NCBI RefSeq assembly: GCF_001949145.1
Contig: NW_019091358.1
Location: 1,870,240 to 1,934,239, forward strand
Direction of reading: 5' to 3'
DNA length: 64,000 nt
Source of the DNA: Acanthaster planci
Taxonomy: Eukaryota; Echinodermata; Asteroidea; Valvatida; Acanthasteridae
Shown: positions 50,483 to 62,411 of the stretch, one piece after another
Position numbering within the stretch: the first letter of the stretch is position 1
How the letters are laid out: each line of letters starts with the position of its first letter
Translations under genes and position numbers: made by a program
The notes under the pieces: model-generated
Database searches by the model: none
Told to the model about the DNA's origin: nothing
Seen by the model: the letters and a program-made list of their open reading frames with translations, nothing else

Positions 50483-50754
50483 TCCTGCTGTGCTGACATT
50501 CACCGCGAGCAAACAGGAATCAGTGAAAATCCCCTTCCGCCTGAACGAGGAGTGTGCCTCCTGTGTTCTAGTATGTGGGACGACACACGCACATTGTTGA
50601 TTTAGCTCGCAGCTTTGCAACAAACTCAACCTTGAGTTTTCGCTGGTAAGTCATCATTGGGTACCCAACAAGAGGCGCCGTGATCAGGGAACCAGCGAAT
50701 TATGGTCAAACAACTCGATGAATTTCTAACAAGTGCCAAGAGAGTACCCTTTTT

Positions 50755-50825
50755 GAGGCCGTGATTGGTCGAAAGTGGCGGTACTAATTGATTGATTATC
50801 AAGACAACTTGCTGATTGGAATGAG
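50755..50825 (-). promoter_or_regulatory. CCAAT motifs upstream of the dehydrogenase
   Basis: On the minus strand CGACCAATCACGG (about 50760-50772) and TTCCAATCAGC (about 50811-50821) lie 280-340 nt upstream of the start codon. CCAAT boxes in pairs are common in TATA-less housekeeping promoters. No TATA is seen at a fitting distance. The transcription start cannot be located from sequence alone. Confidence 0.35.
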
Positions 50826-51069
50826 TCCCTTTGACTGGAACGGCACTGCTAAGTTCTGCAAAAAGCAGATAACGCTCGGTAATATACATGTACTTCTGTG
50901 GGGTAAAACACAGTATTTAGAGAGGGCGCTGTTCACAGTGCCGTCTTAATTCTCCAGCAGCAATACACAACATATTATTACATGTACATGGAAATGGATC
51001 ATCGGTTATCCTGTCACATAGCGACCAGAATTAGTTTGTGCTCTCTTCCCCCATCGTTCTTTTCATGAG

Positions 51070-51137
51070 TATATAATCGCCTTTCAGGCTACACATTCCT
51101 CAAGTAGGAAGTTGGGCTGAACAGCTGCAGTGAAGAG
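51070..51137 (+). promoter_or_regulatory. TATA-like element with possible short leader exon
   Basis: TATATAAT at 51070-51077 is followed by about 60 bp ending GAAGAG|GTAATT. A pyrimidine-rich acceptor (TTCTCTTACAG) stands at 51269. Together these could make a plus-strand noncoding first exon, perhaps an upstream leader of the forkhead gene 3 kb away. This is inference only. Confidence 0.2.
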
Positions 51138-51768
51138 GTAATTCTGACAGTTTTAAGTTCAATGTTACCAATTTAAAAAGTCAGTGATTATAATTAACCT
51201 AAAAAAAAAACCTAAAAAAATTCCTATTTAAAAGGTAGTGAAAAGAGAAATTGTGCTATTCTCTTACAGTGATTGGACATCTGGAACGGAAAGTTGGTCG
51301 GAGTTACGGAGTTTATTTAATCTCATTGGAGGAAGCTTGTCTCTATGTCTCTATAGCTTGTCTCTTCATATAATGAAGAGGAATCGAACTTGGTTAGAGG
51401 TGATGCCATTGTAGAGGCTAAACGACTGCCAAACCAAAGCGTTTGTAACCACCATCTCTCGCTTGTGATGAACATCACAGTTTCACCTTTTTTAAGTTAT
51501 AAAAACTACCCGTTCTGCTCGTTAATTAGTAATGACAGGTCAGTGGGGGATAGCATCATCCCATTAACTAAAATGTAATCCGTCGCCTTAACCATCATCC
51601 GCTTATCCAATCGATCTGATGCTTTTAAAATATTTTCATTTCAACTACGAGCTCGCTCGAGCTACAGGATACGGGAGAACACGTACCGCCTCAGGCAAGA
51701 ATCTGTTTTTCATTGTTTCGTCCTGGTGAGAAAACATTTGGTTAATTGATCGTCAGTGGTGATTATGA

Positions 51769-51966
51769 GGCGCGGACATCCGGGAGTTTAGCAAAATGGC
51801 GGGTATAATAGCAACAACACCGCGCCAATGGAAACAGCTGCAACGAACGCGCGCGTGTGCACTGTAATCCGGCCCTCTGAATGGCTGGTACACGCATACG
51901 TCGCCATGGTCACTATTTTCATTGGTTACTATCCGCCATTTTGCGAGAGTCCCAGATGTCCGCGCC
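51769..51966. mobile_element. Foldback element of about 200 bp between the two genes
   Basis: GGCGCGGACATC...GCAAAATGGCGG on the left and CCGCCATTTTGCGAG...GATGTCCGCGCC on the right are inverted copies. Arms are about 40 bp or more, weakening inward (CAATGGAAA against TTTTCATTGG). It is more CG-rich than its surroundings and could be mistaken for a promoter island. Confidence 0.65.
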
Positions 51967-52685
51967 GCCCCACGTTGCAAATGGTACTGAGCCGAGTGCT
52001 AACCATGATGTACATGTACTTTCCATACATAGCCCGCAACTGTTTTGTCAGGACTGCTCTTTTATGAGTATCCAAGTTAAGTCAGGATTGATGGACCCCT
52101 CCACGCACCTATACTTAGCGGTTTTTCTGGGGGGGGGGCAAGGAAGGGTAACTTGCTTATCACTGATTTTTTAATGGTATTTTCTTACAGAGGCGTCAAT
52201 AAGTACGCAAAAAGAAACAAGAACAAAATATGTTTACAGCGATTTATGGTTAAAATGTTTGGACTGAATATCAGAACAGCAAAGCTTTCGACTTCCACCC
52301 CACTCACCCAACACCAATAGCTGAATACACTGCTACCCATACTGGGCAGAGAGACAGAAAAAAAAGGAAAAAGAAAAACCGTAAACCTTTTCCATTAAAT
52401 CAGGAACTGAATTGCAGTAAGTAGTCATTGTGACAAACCGCATCAGCTAATTCGAGAAAGCCGTTATCGTTGAAAGAAACAAACCCTACGCCTCAATGTT
52501 AGCTTGATGCATTTGCAGATCCAGCATTAACAACATGAAGCGGTTCGCCCGGCATTCACGAACGGGGCGTAAGTAAGAAAATCGAGGTGACATCCAAGCA
52601 CACGAGCGGGGCATTATTTTCTGATAACAGTTAACAGCAACAGAAAAATAGTGATACCAGAAATGCTGTGTTGTATTAAAAGCGA

Positions 52686-52856
52686 AACAAACAAACAAAC
52701 AAACACCCCAACACCCCCCAACACCCCAACAAACAAACAAACAAACAACCCAACAAACAAACAAACAAACAAACAAACACCCCAACACCCCAACAAACAC
52801 CCCAACAAACAAACAAACAAACAACCCAACAAACAAACAAACAAACACACACACAG
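52686..52856. repeat. AAAC / AACACCCC simple repeat
   Basis: Alternating (AAAC)n and AACACCCC blocks, with CAACAAACAAAC phases. It produces an artificial minus-strand frame of Cys, Leu, Phe and Val only. Confidence 0.9.
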
Positions 52857-54092
52857 AAAACAGCAAACAAAATTATGCGCGCTATTATTATATCAACAAA
52901 TTATGCGGTAGCTTTTCCTCCAAATCAACTTGAAAAGTGCCTAAATTTTGATTTCAGCCCAGGGGAGGTGAAATGTACAGTGTTAGTCCCGCGGTGGGCA
53001 TATAACTCTGAGTCATGAGTTGAAGTGCGCCTGATTTGCTCCGAGATCGGGCTCCCGCCGCCAGTAGCTTTACGTGTTTTAAACAAGAGTTTGCCTCATC
53101 TCAAAAGGCAGATCAGTTCATTTTAAACTCATTTTCAAAAAATATTCTACGCTTACTGGATTACCACCGTATATAGCAACCCACTCTCTGGAGATAGCAA
53201 CATACTGCTTGGCTGCGAATAGTAATGAATGCATACCAATACTGTAACACAAAAAAGGAATTCCCACAGTCAGAATTACCACTGAAATATATGCTATAAA
53301 ATAATAAAAAGAAGAGAAACTATTTCCAGCTAAATGAGTGCATATTTATCACAAAAGTCAAGTGAATTATCTTCGCATATGATGACTGTCTATCCCTCCA
53401 AAATAGATTCCATTACCTTCAAAGTCGGTGATGACGCACACCTGTATTTGGCTATCATTCCTACATGTGTGGTATATACATGCATGTTGGCTCGAAATGA
53501 ACCAATAAACCAAAAGTCCAGGTTAAAAAGTAGCTACCCAAATTCGGCGTCGAATTCACAGGAATTTTGTGATTGGCAATTGTCCTAATGCGTCGCTGAA
53601 AAACCCTGACACCAAGTCTCGCTGGTATGAAGCTGGTTGATGGATGTCTGGCCGGTCCGCAGTCTTTAATCGATAGGTAAGTGTTCTTTTCTCGGACAAT
53701 GGGGCAAAGGCAGGCCGGTCATGATGAGAGGGTTGGGCACGGCACTTTGGTAGTCTCTGCAACAAAAGCAGACCAAACAAACGCCTTACACTGTGTCCAG
53801 GGCCAGCCTTTCTAAGGAGGAGGAAAGCTTAGAGGGCCAGGGAGTAATTTATCACCTTGCTCATCAATATTCATGGCATCTTCACTCTTATCACCCACTT
53901 GACAGCGGCTTGACAGACACGGCAGACGATCTGATCAGTTTGTTTTAAAACCTGAGAAAAATCGAAGTCATCAAATCAGTCCACACATCGTGAGTGATGA
54001 GTCTCGTCATCAACTCGCACGTGTGAATTCCTTCAACTTCTCTAAAGAGCAAAGATCGCCGATTGGATTTAAAATTTTTTTACAAAATTAAA
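52857..54092. other. 5' flank of the forkhead gene
   Basis: No coding frame recognised. A TTTTAAAA at about 53942 lies 150 bp upstream of the start codon and could act as a weak TATA, but this is not distinctive in AT-rich DNA. Confidence 0.4.
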
Positions 54093-55052
54093 ATGACTGC
54101 CGAATTTACTGCTGATGTTGATGACAGCGATGACGCAGTCAGGAAAAGGATCGCAAACGGAGAAATGAAAACTGATTACAGTGCCTCTTTGCGGAGAGCT
54201 GCGAACTCTTCATCTCCTGAAACCCTGGGTGACGGGGAAGGTGACCCGGGAGAGGTACCGTACCGGGACCGGTACGGAAGTACGGGCAGCAGTGGCTCGC
54301 TCAACCCACACAAACGGCGATTTGCTGACGTGAAACCTCCCTACTCCTACATTGCTCTGATCACGATGTCGATCCAGAACTCCAAAGATGGGATGGTGAC
54401 GTTGAACGACATCTATTCCTTCATTATGGACAAATTCCCCTACTTCAGAGACAATCAGCAGCGTTGGCAGAACTCCATTCGCCACAACCTGTCCCTGAAC
54501 GATTGCTTTATTAAGATCCCTCGGGCACCGGGTCGTCCTGGGAAGGGAAACTACTGGGCACTCCATCCAGACTGCGGGGACATGTTCAGCAATGGTAGCT
54601 TTCTGCGACGAGCTAAACGCTTCAAAGTGAGCAAACGGAGGAACGAGCCGGCACAGATACAACACGTCAATTCCTACGGACACTTCAGCTTGTATGCGCC
54701 CAGCTATCCATCCACGGCTTACCACAGGGATCGGGCGCTGAATTCTTATCCATCCCACTATCAATCCAGCCTTCAACAATCGAGACAGTACCCGTCTTCC
54801 TACGAATCTTTCACGGATTCTCCATGGGCCACAACGGCTCCACCCACCCAGCCCTACTGCGGGGCCGCCCCCTGCTACCCGTCCACGGCGATTGCACCCA
54901 GCACCGGCTACCTGTCCGTCGGGGGAATGTCGGCCGTGCAGACGGCGCATCACGCCGCGGCGTCTTTACCCACCTACCCTGCCATACAGCAAAGTTATGG
55001 GTCGAGTTCATGTTGTCAGATGGGCCGAAGAATTCCACAACACTCTTTGTAA
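54093..55052 (+). CDS. foxAB: Forkhead transcription factor, FoxAB/FoxB-like
   Basis: A single-exon frame encodes 319 residues. The forkhead domain spans residues 80-178 (about 54330-54626): [15 protein letters not shown], the recognition helix [30 protein letters not shown], and the basic wing end RRAKRFK. WALHPxCGDMFxNGSFLRR is FoxB-like, while the first helix resembles FoxA and others. This mixture is what is described for the FoxAB class. The N-terminal 79 residues are acidic and Ser-rich; the C-terminal 140 are rich in Ser, Tyr, Pro and Ala, probably disordered transactivation sequence. The ATG at 54093 has A at -3. The frame opens ten codons earlier, but only at TTG. As a Fox factor it should bind DNA in the nucleus; target genes are unknown. 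FoxB is the alternative assignment. Confidence 0.88.
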   Translation: MTAEFTADVDDSDDAVRKRIANGEMKTDYSASLRRAANSSSPETLGDGEGDPGEVPYRDRYGSTGSSGSLNPHKRRFADVKPPYSYIALITMSIQNSKDGMVTLNDIYSFIMDKFPYFRDNQQRWQNSIRHNLSLNDCFIKIPRAPGRPGKGNYWALHPDCGDMFSNGSFLRRAKRFKVSKRRNEPAQIQHVNSYGHFSLYAPSYPSTAYHRDRALNSYPSHYQSSLQQSRQYPSSYESFTDSPWATTAPPTQPYCGAAPCYPSTAIAPSTGYLSVGGMSAVQTAHHAAASLPTYPAIQQSYGSSSCCQMGRRIPQHSL

Positions 55053-55293
55053 TTATCACACTTGCTTTTGTAAGACATCGTAAAACTGTTCAGAATATAA
55101 ACATCTAAAAACAGAAAAAGAACCCAACTGTACGTTCAACAGGCATTGTTCTTGTTCCTATAAAATGTTGCTATGCTAAATTACATCGGCTGAAAATATA
55201 ATGCGTAATAACTTATACCTATTAGAACGCAGTTTGTCTCATCAGAGAATTTCTGCTTCCGTATGTCCACAGTTTGTGGAGTGTAGTTTGCCC

Positions 55294-55299
55294 AATAAA
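55294..55299 (+). terminator. Possible polyadenylation signal of the forkhead gene
   Basis: AATAAA 242 nt after the stop codon is the first canonical hexamer downstream. The distance is normal for a 3' UTR. Confidence 0.4.
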
Positions 55300-55626
55300 G
55301 ATATTTTCCCGCTTTAGATTCTATGAAACTCCACTTGTTACAATTGATAGTCAAGTCCGTTAAACTTGCCAAGAATGAACAGTTCAAAGATTCCTTCCTT
55401 GCTCTCCAATCTATAAGCTTCACAACGAAGTTACGAAAGTCCTGGGGCCGGCTGACTTTACAGTGAAACAAGCGGTGGTAACTTTGTGCAAGCAAGTTTT
55501 AAATGTACATGTACAACATCCAAAAGTGTGGGCTATTTTTGTTCCAATTAATCTGTTGTCTTTAACTAAACTTCTCCACTGAGGGACTATGTTAATTGCG
55601 TTACTCGCACACAGATATATTGTATT

Positions 55627-55812
55627 CAGTGGCATATCCAGCGGTAGGAGCAGATGGACAAATTGCCCCCCCCCCGTATTTTTTTTAATTGATTGAAAGC
55701 ACCTGCATTTCAGAACGGTATTACTGCCTTTTGGGGGACGAGGACTCTTTCACAAATGGTAAACACTGGGCAATCGGTTTCGAAAAAATCCACCCCGACC
55801 TGTACGCCACTG
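55627..55812. mobile_element. Small element with CAGTGGCRTA ends
   Basis: CAGTGGCATATCC at the left and GTACGCCACTG at the right are inverted. A C run follows the left end, as in the copy at 23580-23731. No target duplication could be confirmed. Confidence 0.45.
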
Positions 55813-58574
55813 ACGAATCGCGCAAATTTCTGAAACGCTGTGTTCTGTCGTTCTTTACTGCAGTGCCGTCACCAAAATGCAAAAATTTAAATGTCGCCCG
55901 TGTGTGGGTTTCATTTCAACGAAATGTTTCTTTATCATGTTCGGTTTAATAGAAACAATAATAAATTTCGAAGCAGTTCAGGAATCAGCTACTATCTCAA
56001 ATGGGCAACGAGCTTCTTATTTTCGTATCCAGTTGCTTCTGTACTGAATTGCTCTGAACTGAAATATTTCCCGTTAAAAGTTGAAAGTTCTCTGTGACAA
56101 TCATAAGTGACATCACCATTTACGAAGTCTCACCAGAACGATCGTCTCTTCTCTACACAGGCCACCCATAGTCTGATGAAATTGCATTAGTTTGTTAAAC
56201 GTTTTGACAGTAACGTAGTTAGTTTGGTATAAACTGATTTCAACCATTTTGAGGTAATTGTGTCATTTATATCTAAAGTGTCTTTACTGTACATATTTTT
56301 AAAACCTGTACATATATCTGATGGCATGATGGCCAGAAAGCAACCAACTCTTATAACTAACATTCCTCATTTTTTACTAACAGAAAAAAAAATACTCAAG
56401 ACTGTTAAATTCTGTGCTAAATATTAAAGTGCATAGGTAGTCCCGACACTCTTGTTCATCTAAGTTAACACACTAAATAACTAAGAACTCACTTTATAGC
56501 AAAAAACAGGTACTTAGTACAGTAAACGAACAAAGGTAATGGACTAGAGTTACAAAAGAAAATAATTTTACAAAAAAGCCCCTAAATCATTCAAACCACG
56601 GCTTTTCATTTGTATAAAGTGTCAAAATAAATTTATTACGAACGATATCTTGATGGAAATTTTTTGTCTGTTTATTTATTGAAATTCGCTTTATCACCGG
56701 GGTCACGATGTTTAGAAGGTAGACGAGCAACAGACACCAGGAAAGACTAAAAATGTGACAGTTTTGTGTAGTGTGTGTTACTTACTGCTCTAGGTAATTG
56801 CTATGGCAAACGCCGAACAACGAAATTTCAAATTACGAGAAATTGATACCGTTTTTATTAAAAATCGTTTTATTCCATACTTTGTACACTTTTGGAACCC
56901 CCAAAAGATAGCACTTGATTGTAATTTTCATGGTCTACGCTTAAAGATTCATTTAAGTTTAAAACAAAACCAAGTACATGAATGGGAATATTTTGTTTTG
57001 CATCTCGTTTTGCCAACAAAAGCAATAGCCATCTTTCGAGACCTTTAAACCGAATGTTCTTTGCAGTGTTGTAGCCCGGTATTTTTTTCCGAGTTCACTT
57101 AACAAAAATGACTTGGCTAGTAGGAAACGTAGCCAGAGAACATGGGCATTGAATTGTACATTCACAAAGATATGATAACAAAATAAAATTCATCCCATCA
57201 CTTAGCACTAAAAATAAGTTTTTACAATGAAAATATTCGAAAGGTACTCGACCATGTACTATTTTCGAGTTTCTTCTCGAAACCTTTTATGTTTTGGTTA
57301 ATAACTCAGACTCTAAAGACCATCATTCATCAAGCTCTATGCAGCTGAGCCATGCACACCAACCAATCAGTTAACATGTCCTTTACGCGTTTACTGTCCA
57401 ATGCCCATGTTGTCTAGCATTGTTCCCTCCTGATCATTTCAATATTTAGCCTGAGCTTGTGTACTCGAAAAGTGCGTTATTGCAATACTGGCTCTTGGGT
57501 ATTTTGTACTCAATAGAAATTCCTCTTGATTCTCCACCAGAGAGATTAATAACGAGGCCTTTAGAAGAGCGAAAACTAACTTGAATTTAGTGATTATCAC
57601 ATTCAAACATGCTGGTCTGATGAAGATTGTCTCATAACCTTCATGGTTCTCGATAAAGGCAAGTGTTCAAATGTTGATGTTGACATGTGGGTTCTCTCCT
57701 ATTGTTTGTTGTTGGCCCCTCTTGACCCACAAAGATAAAACGTTGTCTATCACATAACTTCGGTGGCAGGGGATATGAAAATTAATCCAGTGCCTGCTAG
57801 GTTCGGTAGAAACTTTATAAAGAAAAGGGAAAAGAATGAAGAAAAAGTCCCTTTCTTTTCTGAAAACCATTATAATTCGTGCAATTTTGCTATTAAGTTT
57901 GTTGTTTATTTAAAAACAGTAAAGACACTTTTAGGAAGAAATGATGATGGACTTCATCTCCATTATTTAGCGACTTCAGCAATTGTACACACCCAAGTCT
58001 CACTTAAAGTTCAGTATTGTCCACATAGAGCCTTTAGATGTGTTTTGTTTGGCTGAATAAAAACTGACCTGTGCTTTACTTCTTGCACCAACTCGGCAAT
58101 TGTGCCTGCTTAACTTGAAAAGATACAGGGCCTGGCGAATTCAGTCCTGTCACCTTTGATGGATCGGTGCGTTCAGGGCATTTTTAATCGAGTGTTTGAC
58201 GTAACATAAAAACCTATTCCTCGCTCCCACCTGCAGGCTTTATATGATTAATGCCGCCCGTATCACTTCCTGCCGGGTATATATTTCTAAGGCGCAAGAA
58301 ACAGATCCTTGTATTCTTTATTTTTCAATCATTCTGGGAATTCAAACAAGCAAGACCTCCGAGTTATTTGAGCCGGACACAATTCTAAAGTCTACCTCAA
58401 ATAAATTGCATCGCACCATCATAAAATTAGGATCGTCCTGATAGCGGATTAAATCCATATCTTTGGCCACACTATAGGAAAATAACATTTGCTGATGGAC
58501 GACTGGACTTTTGATGTAGGTAAAAAGAATGAAAGCCTGTTTAAATAGGAAAGTTAACAGAATTCAGTGTCATG
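55813..58574. other. Region without a supported gene
   Basis: Several short frames (for example 56803-57048 and 57763-58056, plus) have no recognised domain and are flanked by no convincing splice sites. Confidence 0.5.
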
Positions 58575-58760
58575 GGGCGACACTGGTGGCCAGTGAGTAA
58601 CGCAATGCGACTCTCACCACTGTGGCCCGACTTCGATTGCCTTGCCGGCCGTTTTGTGAGAAGACGGTTTTCAAAGATTTCTGTGCCAAAGAGTTTTCAG
58701 GTTTTCCTCCCTCGCGAACTTTTCAACTGCGTTATCTAGAAACTGGATAGGGTTTGATAA
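58575..58760 (+). mobile_element. tRNA-derived SINE
   Basis: GGGCGACACTGGTGGCCAGTGAGTAACGC resembles an A-box (TGGCncAGTgg) tRNA head. About 40 bp on, CGACTTCGATTGCC resembles a decayed B-box (GGTTCGAnTCC). Downstream, TTTTCAGGTTTTCCTCCCTC matches the central word found in tRNA-derived SINEs of several invertebrates. It is degraded and has no clear target duplication. Confidence 0.55.
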
Positions 58761-61700
58761 GATCGACGAAAAAAACAGATGACTACTGTTTCGCCACTAA
58801 TTTTCCTTTTCTTATGGGGGCGGTGAGATTTTTGTTTGAGTTCTCCCCGTTTCTGCCGATGAGAGCTGTGTAATGGGCGGACACTTACAAAAGCTTACTT
58901 GTGATATTTGGCCTTTGTTTTCAGTGATCACAACGACACACAACACGATCTGCACAAGCACTTTAACCCATCAGCGACCACAAGACACTGGCCGCGCTTA
59001 CCTTTAACACAACAGCTGAGCGAAATCCGCTTCCACCAACAGTGGCCAAGAAGCCCTACCCGTGTCGGGCCAGTGTCCGACGTGCTGCTGGAAAGCAGCC
59101 CTCAATGTCGCGCAACGAAAATACGAAACCATAGAATTAAATGGTCCTAGCAAAATACACTGGTTGACAGATGATAGAATGCATCAGTAACAACAAAACA
59201 GGTTTCTTTTCGTTTTTTTTTCATGTTGAACAATTCCGATACCGCTGTTCTTCCGCTGTTCTTCTTCGTGAACCAATGCGAGACTAGCTTGGAATTGGAA
59301 TTACAAACTGCAAGCAGTTCGTGGAAATGGAGGGCTTCTCTGTTTTCAGTCATTCAAATCTGTGGGAAGTCAATACGAAATCGAGAATTATTGTAGAATT
59401 CGAATTGGTGATGGCTGATTAGACTAGAAATGTGTCAAAGCGAGCATACTTTACTGAGCATGGGCAAACCGAGTGTTCAACTGCGTGTTGAACACAAAAA
59501 AGGCAAGCCAAAAGTGACACCATCAAAATCTGTTTACGAAACACCAAACACGGTACCAAAACAACAAAACTTCCTCCTCTTCTCAGTGTATTTCAAAAGA
59601 ATTTAGAAATAAATCTAAATGTGTGGAGGGAAATTGATAGAACTGGATAAATACCTTCCGAGATCGAGTTAATCTATAGAATTGAGTTAGTGTTGCTGTG
59701 TACAAAATGGAGGTTAAGTTTGTTTTCTGAAGTTGCTTTGCATGTTCGTATAGCGATGCTTGATTAATATTAGAGCCCAGAAAAGGCTCTCTGGAAAAGT
59801 GCTTTATTCTTCTAACAACCCAATATCACAGATACAGTAATTAGAACGAAGCTAAAAAAATTGCGTTGTTACTTTGTCGAAGATGCGTCTGAAAGCGTGC
59901 GTGCGATAAAAAGCATGCTTTATCCCGAAGCTATCTCCTGAAATGTTGTTATGCTTCTTTGCAAAATAGGGAACCGCGGAATGGAGCAGTTTTCAAATTG
60001 GAAAGAAAACTGTTTTGCGAAGCTGCGGGCGACCAAACATCCTTTTTTGCTGTCCTTTCAATTGAATTCCGATCGCTGTACAAATACATTAAAGTAACCA
60101 TTGTCGATCCCATTAGTTTATTTAATATCCTGGGGCTCTGCATCCTGCTAACATTGTCCCTAACAATTGTCTTTAAATGTATACGCCCCGTCTTGCCAGG
60201 CCGCCACTCCTCCGAGAGCAAGTGGACAAAAATTTGGCTTGAGAACAAAAAAAATGAATATCGCCGGTAGGTGCAAAATGTTTGCAGGAAAGAATGACAT
60301 TTTTGCTTGTTTCTGTTTCTTGAAAGACCGAGAGAAAAACAAGTCAATCAGGACGTCGTTGAGCTACTCAGTCTCAGCTGCAAGGGGAAGGCAAGAAGTC
60401 AGCAAACAACCCGAGGGGCGTTTGGATGGATACATTTAACGATGGTGTATCGGGCCGGCGAGTCTGCTGGTTGTCTATTCAACATCTCCGCGTGTGCGCA
60501 CATCACCAGTGTCACTGGGGAGGGTATACCGGTATCTGCCCCCCGTGGTGTCATTTTTGAAATTTGGACGTTGCGTAAACCCCCGGGGAGGCGCTCAGTG
60601 GGGATACTTTTTCCGGGGGAGGACAAGGGAAAACAAAAAGACAGGAAATTATACGACGTGGAAGGACTGTGAATGGTGGTCCAGACTAACTTGATGAGCA
60701 GGGGTAGGATAATGGGAGGTTTAACTAACCGCAGTCGGGAAATAATGAATGGTGGTCTGCCCGCTGCTTAAAATGACCGAAATTTGTAAACAAGACAAAT
60801 TGAAGCATTGTCGGCGCGTAGGTAATTGCAATTGCGTAGGGAAGATAAATTGGTGGAATCTTCCCACCTCTTTGGTTGGAGGGGGTGGAGAGTAGACAGA
60901 ACCTAACTTTACTGGTAGGGACAAAAAATGTGCAATGAAAAACATGTAGGCCTATGACACGAATTTTAGAGCACAGTTTGAGACGCATAGGGCCTGGGAA
61001 GTGTGTGGTTTAATATCTCTTTGCTTGGTAGACTTTGGCTAGTAGGTCAGGTGTTGTTAAGTCTGGTTGGAATGAGACTTCAGAAGTTCCAGAACAAGAC
61101 TTCAAACATTCGATCAAAACATGAACCCTTAACACATTGTTATCAGTAAATTTTGGCAACATTGATATTCCCGTATTCAGTGTGCAAAAAAGCATGCTTT
61201 GCGTTGAGTCTTAGAAGTCAATCGACGCCTCTCTAGTTAGCGCGATCCTCGCTGGCAAAAACGACATGGGCGCGGTGTGAATCAGGTAAGTGGCTTGTTT
61301 TACGTGACTTGACTTGCCCTGAACCCCCTCAACTGACATAAACATGTTTGGTAACCAAGACAGAAAACGTGCATTTATTTATGGCACACGGTAAAACCCA
61401 GCAGCTCTATCTGATTGCAACCTATCCGTTTCCGCTGGGAATTCAGAGTTGTTAACGGCGTAGGTCCAGGCTGCCCGCGGCGCGGCCAACATGTTGACTT
61501 TACCCAAGGATGGACGGCAGCCCACAGCCGCAATACGGCACCATTCAAGAGGCCAACAATGATCAACATCCCTTGATTTTGCTATTCATTGGCAGGTACA
61601 AAGAAAGATGAAGTGGACATTTGGAGAATCCGATCAATATTGACTAAAGAGAGATACATGTGCAAGCAGGGTGGGCTGTTCCGCCAAGTTCTCCTGCACC

Positions 61701-62362
61701 CACTCCACCCAAGAGCAACACATAGCGATCATGGGCTTGTTGAAAGCAAGTTACACAAACACACAGCCGGAAACGTATTTCATCTTAATGCACAAAACCC
61801 TTGTCAACTTTAATTGTTCAGTTTCACTAGATCCATATTCTGTTACTACAGATTGGCTACGAAATTAGTGCAATGCTTGTTTTGCATATTGAAAAGGGCA
61901 GCGAATCTGAGGAAGACGTGCGGAGTTGCAAGTTCCCACTTGTCTCAGTATCAGTGTTTGAAAGACAATCCTGGATTTTAAAAACCTCAACGTTCCTATT
62001 TTTTTCTCAAATTGCCTAAAGACGCGGGAAAAAGCACCGTAGACTCCAAAAATTACTGTGGGTATGCCCCGATCCCCAAAGACCCCTCAAAGATTGCCTA
62101 ATTTGCCAACTCTTCGTATCCGTGACTAAAGTTTGGAGAAATATCGACCATGGTTGGTGCCACATTTTGCTGCACTATTTTGTCGGTGGCATGTTCGGTG
62201 TCCTTTCTCTGTGGTTTAAGTCGATGATTGACAAAAGTACGACTATGGCGCTGAAAGAGCAGACCGAAAAGCACAGGGCAGGCAAACGCACCCTTCCAAT
62301 CCCTATGCTTTTCTTAAAGGTAGATACACCCTCGACTTTTCGGGTCGGTTGGTGAGACAAAA
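58761..62362. other. Region without a supported gene
   Basis: Frames of 60-132 codons overlap on both strands around 59950-60670 in a less AT-rich patch. They have no domain and contradict one another in strand, so none is called. Confidence 0.5.
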
Positions 62363-62411
62363 CAACAACAACAATTTACAACAACAACAACAGCAACAAC
62401 AACGACAACAA
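62363..62411. repeat. CAA microsatellite
   Basis: (ACA)n with interruptions (CAACAACAACAGCAACAACAACGACAACAA). Confidence 0.9.

Noticed and set aside
52486-52866. Cys/Val/Leu/Phe-rich minus-strand frames resembling membrane proteins
   Set aside because: They are translations of the (AAAC)n/AACACCCC simple repeat.
54210-54953. 247-codon minus-strand frame opposite the forkhead gene
   Set aside because: It lies wholly antisense to a strong Fox domain, has Arg/Gly/Val-rich wording typical of shadow frames, and shows no domain.
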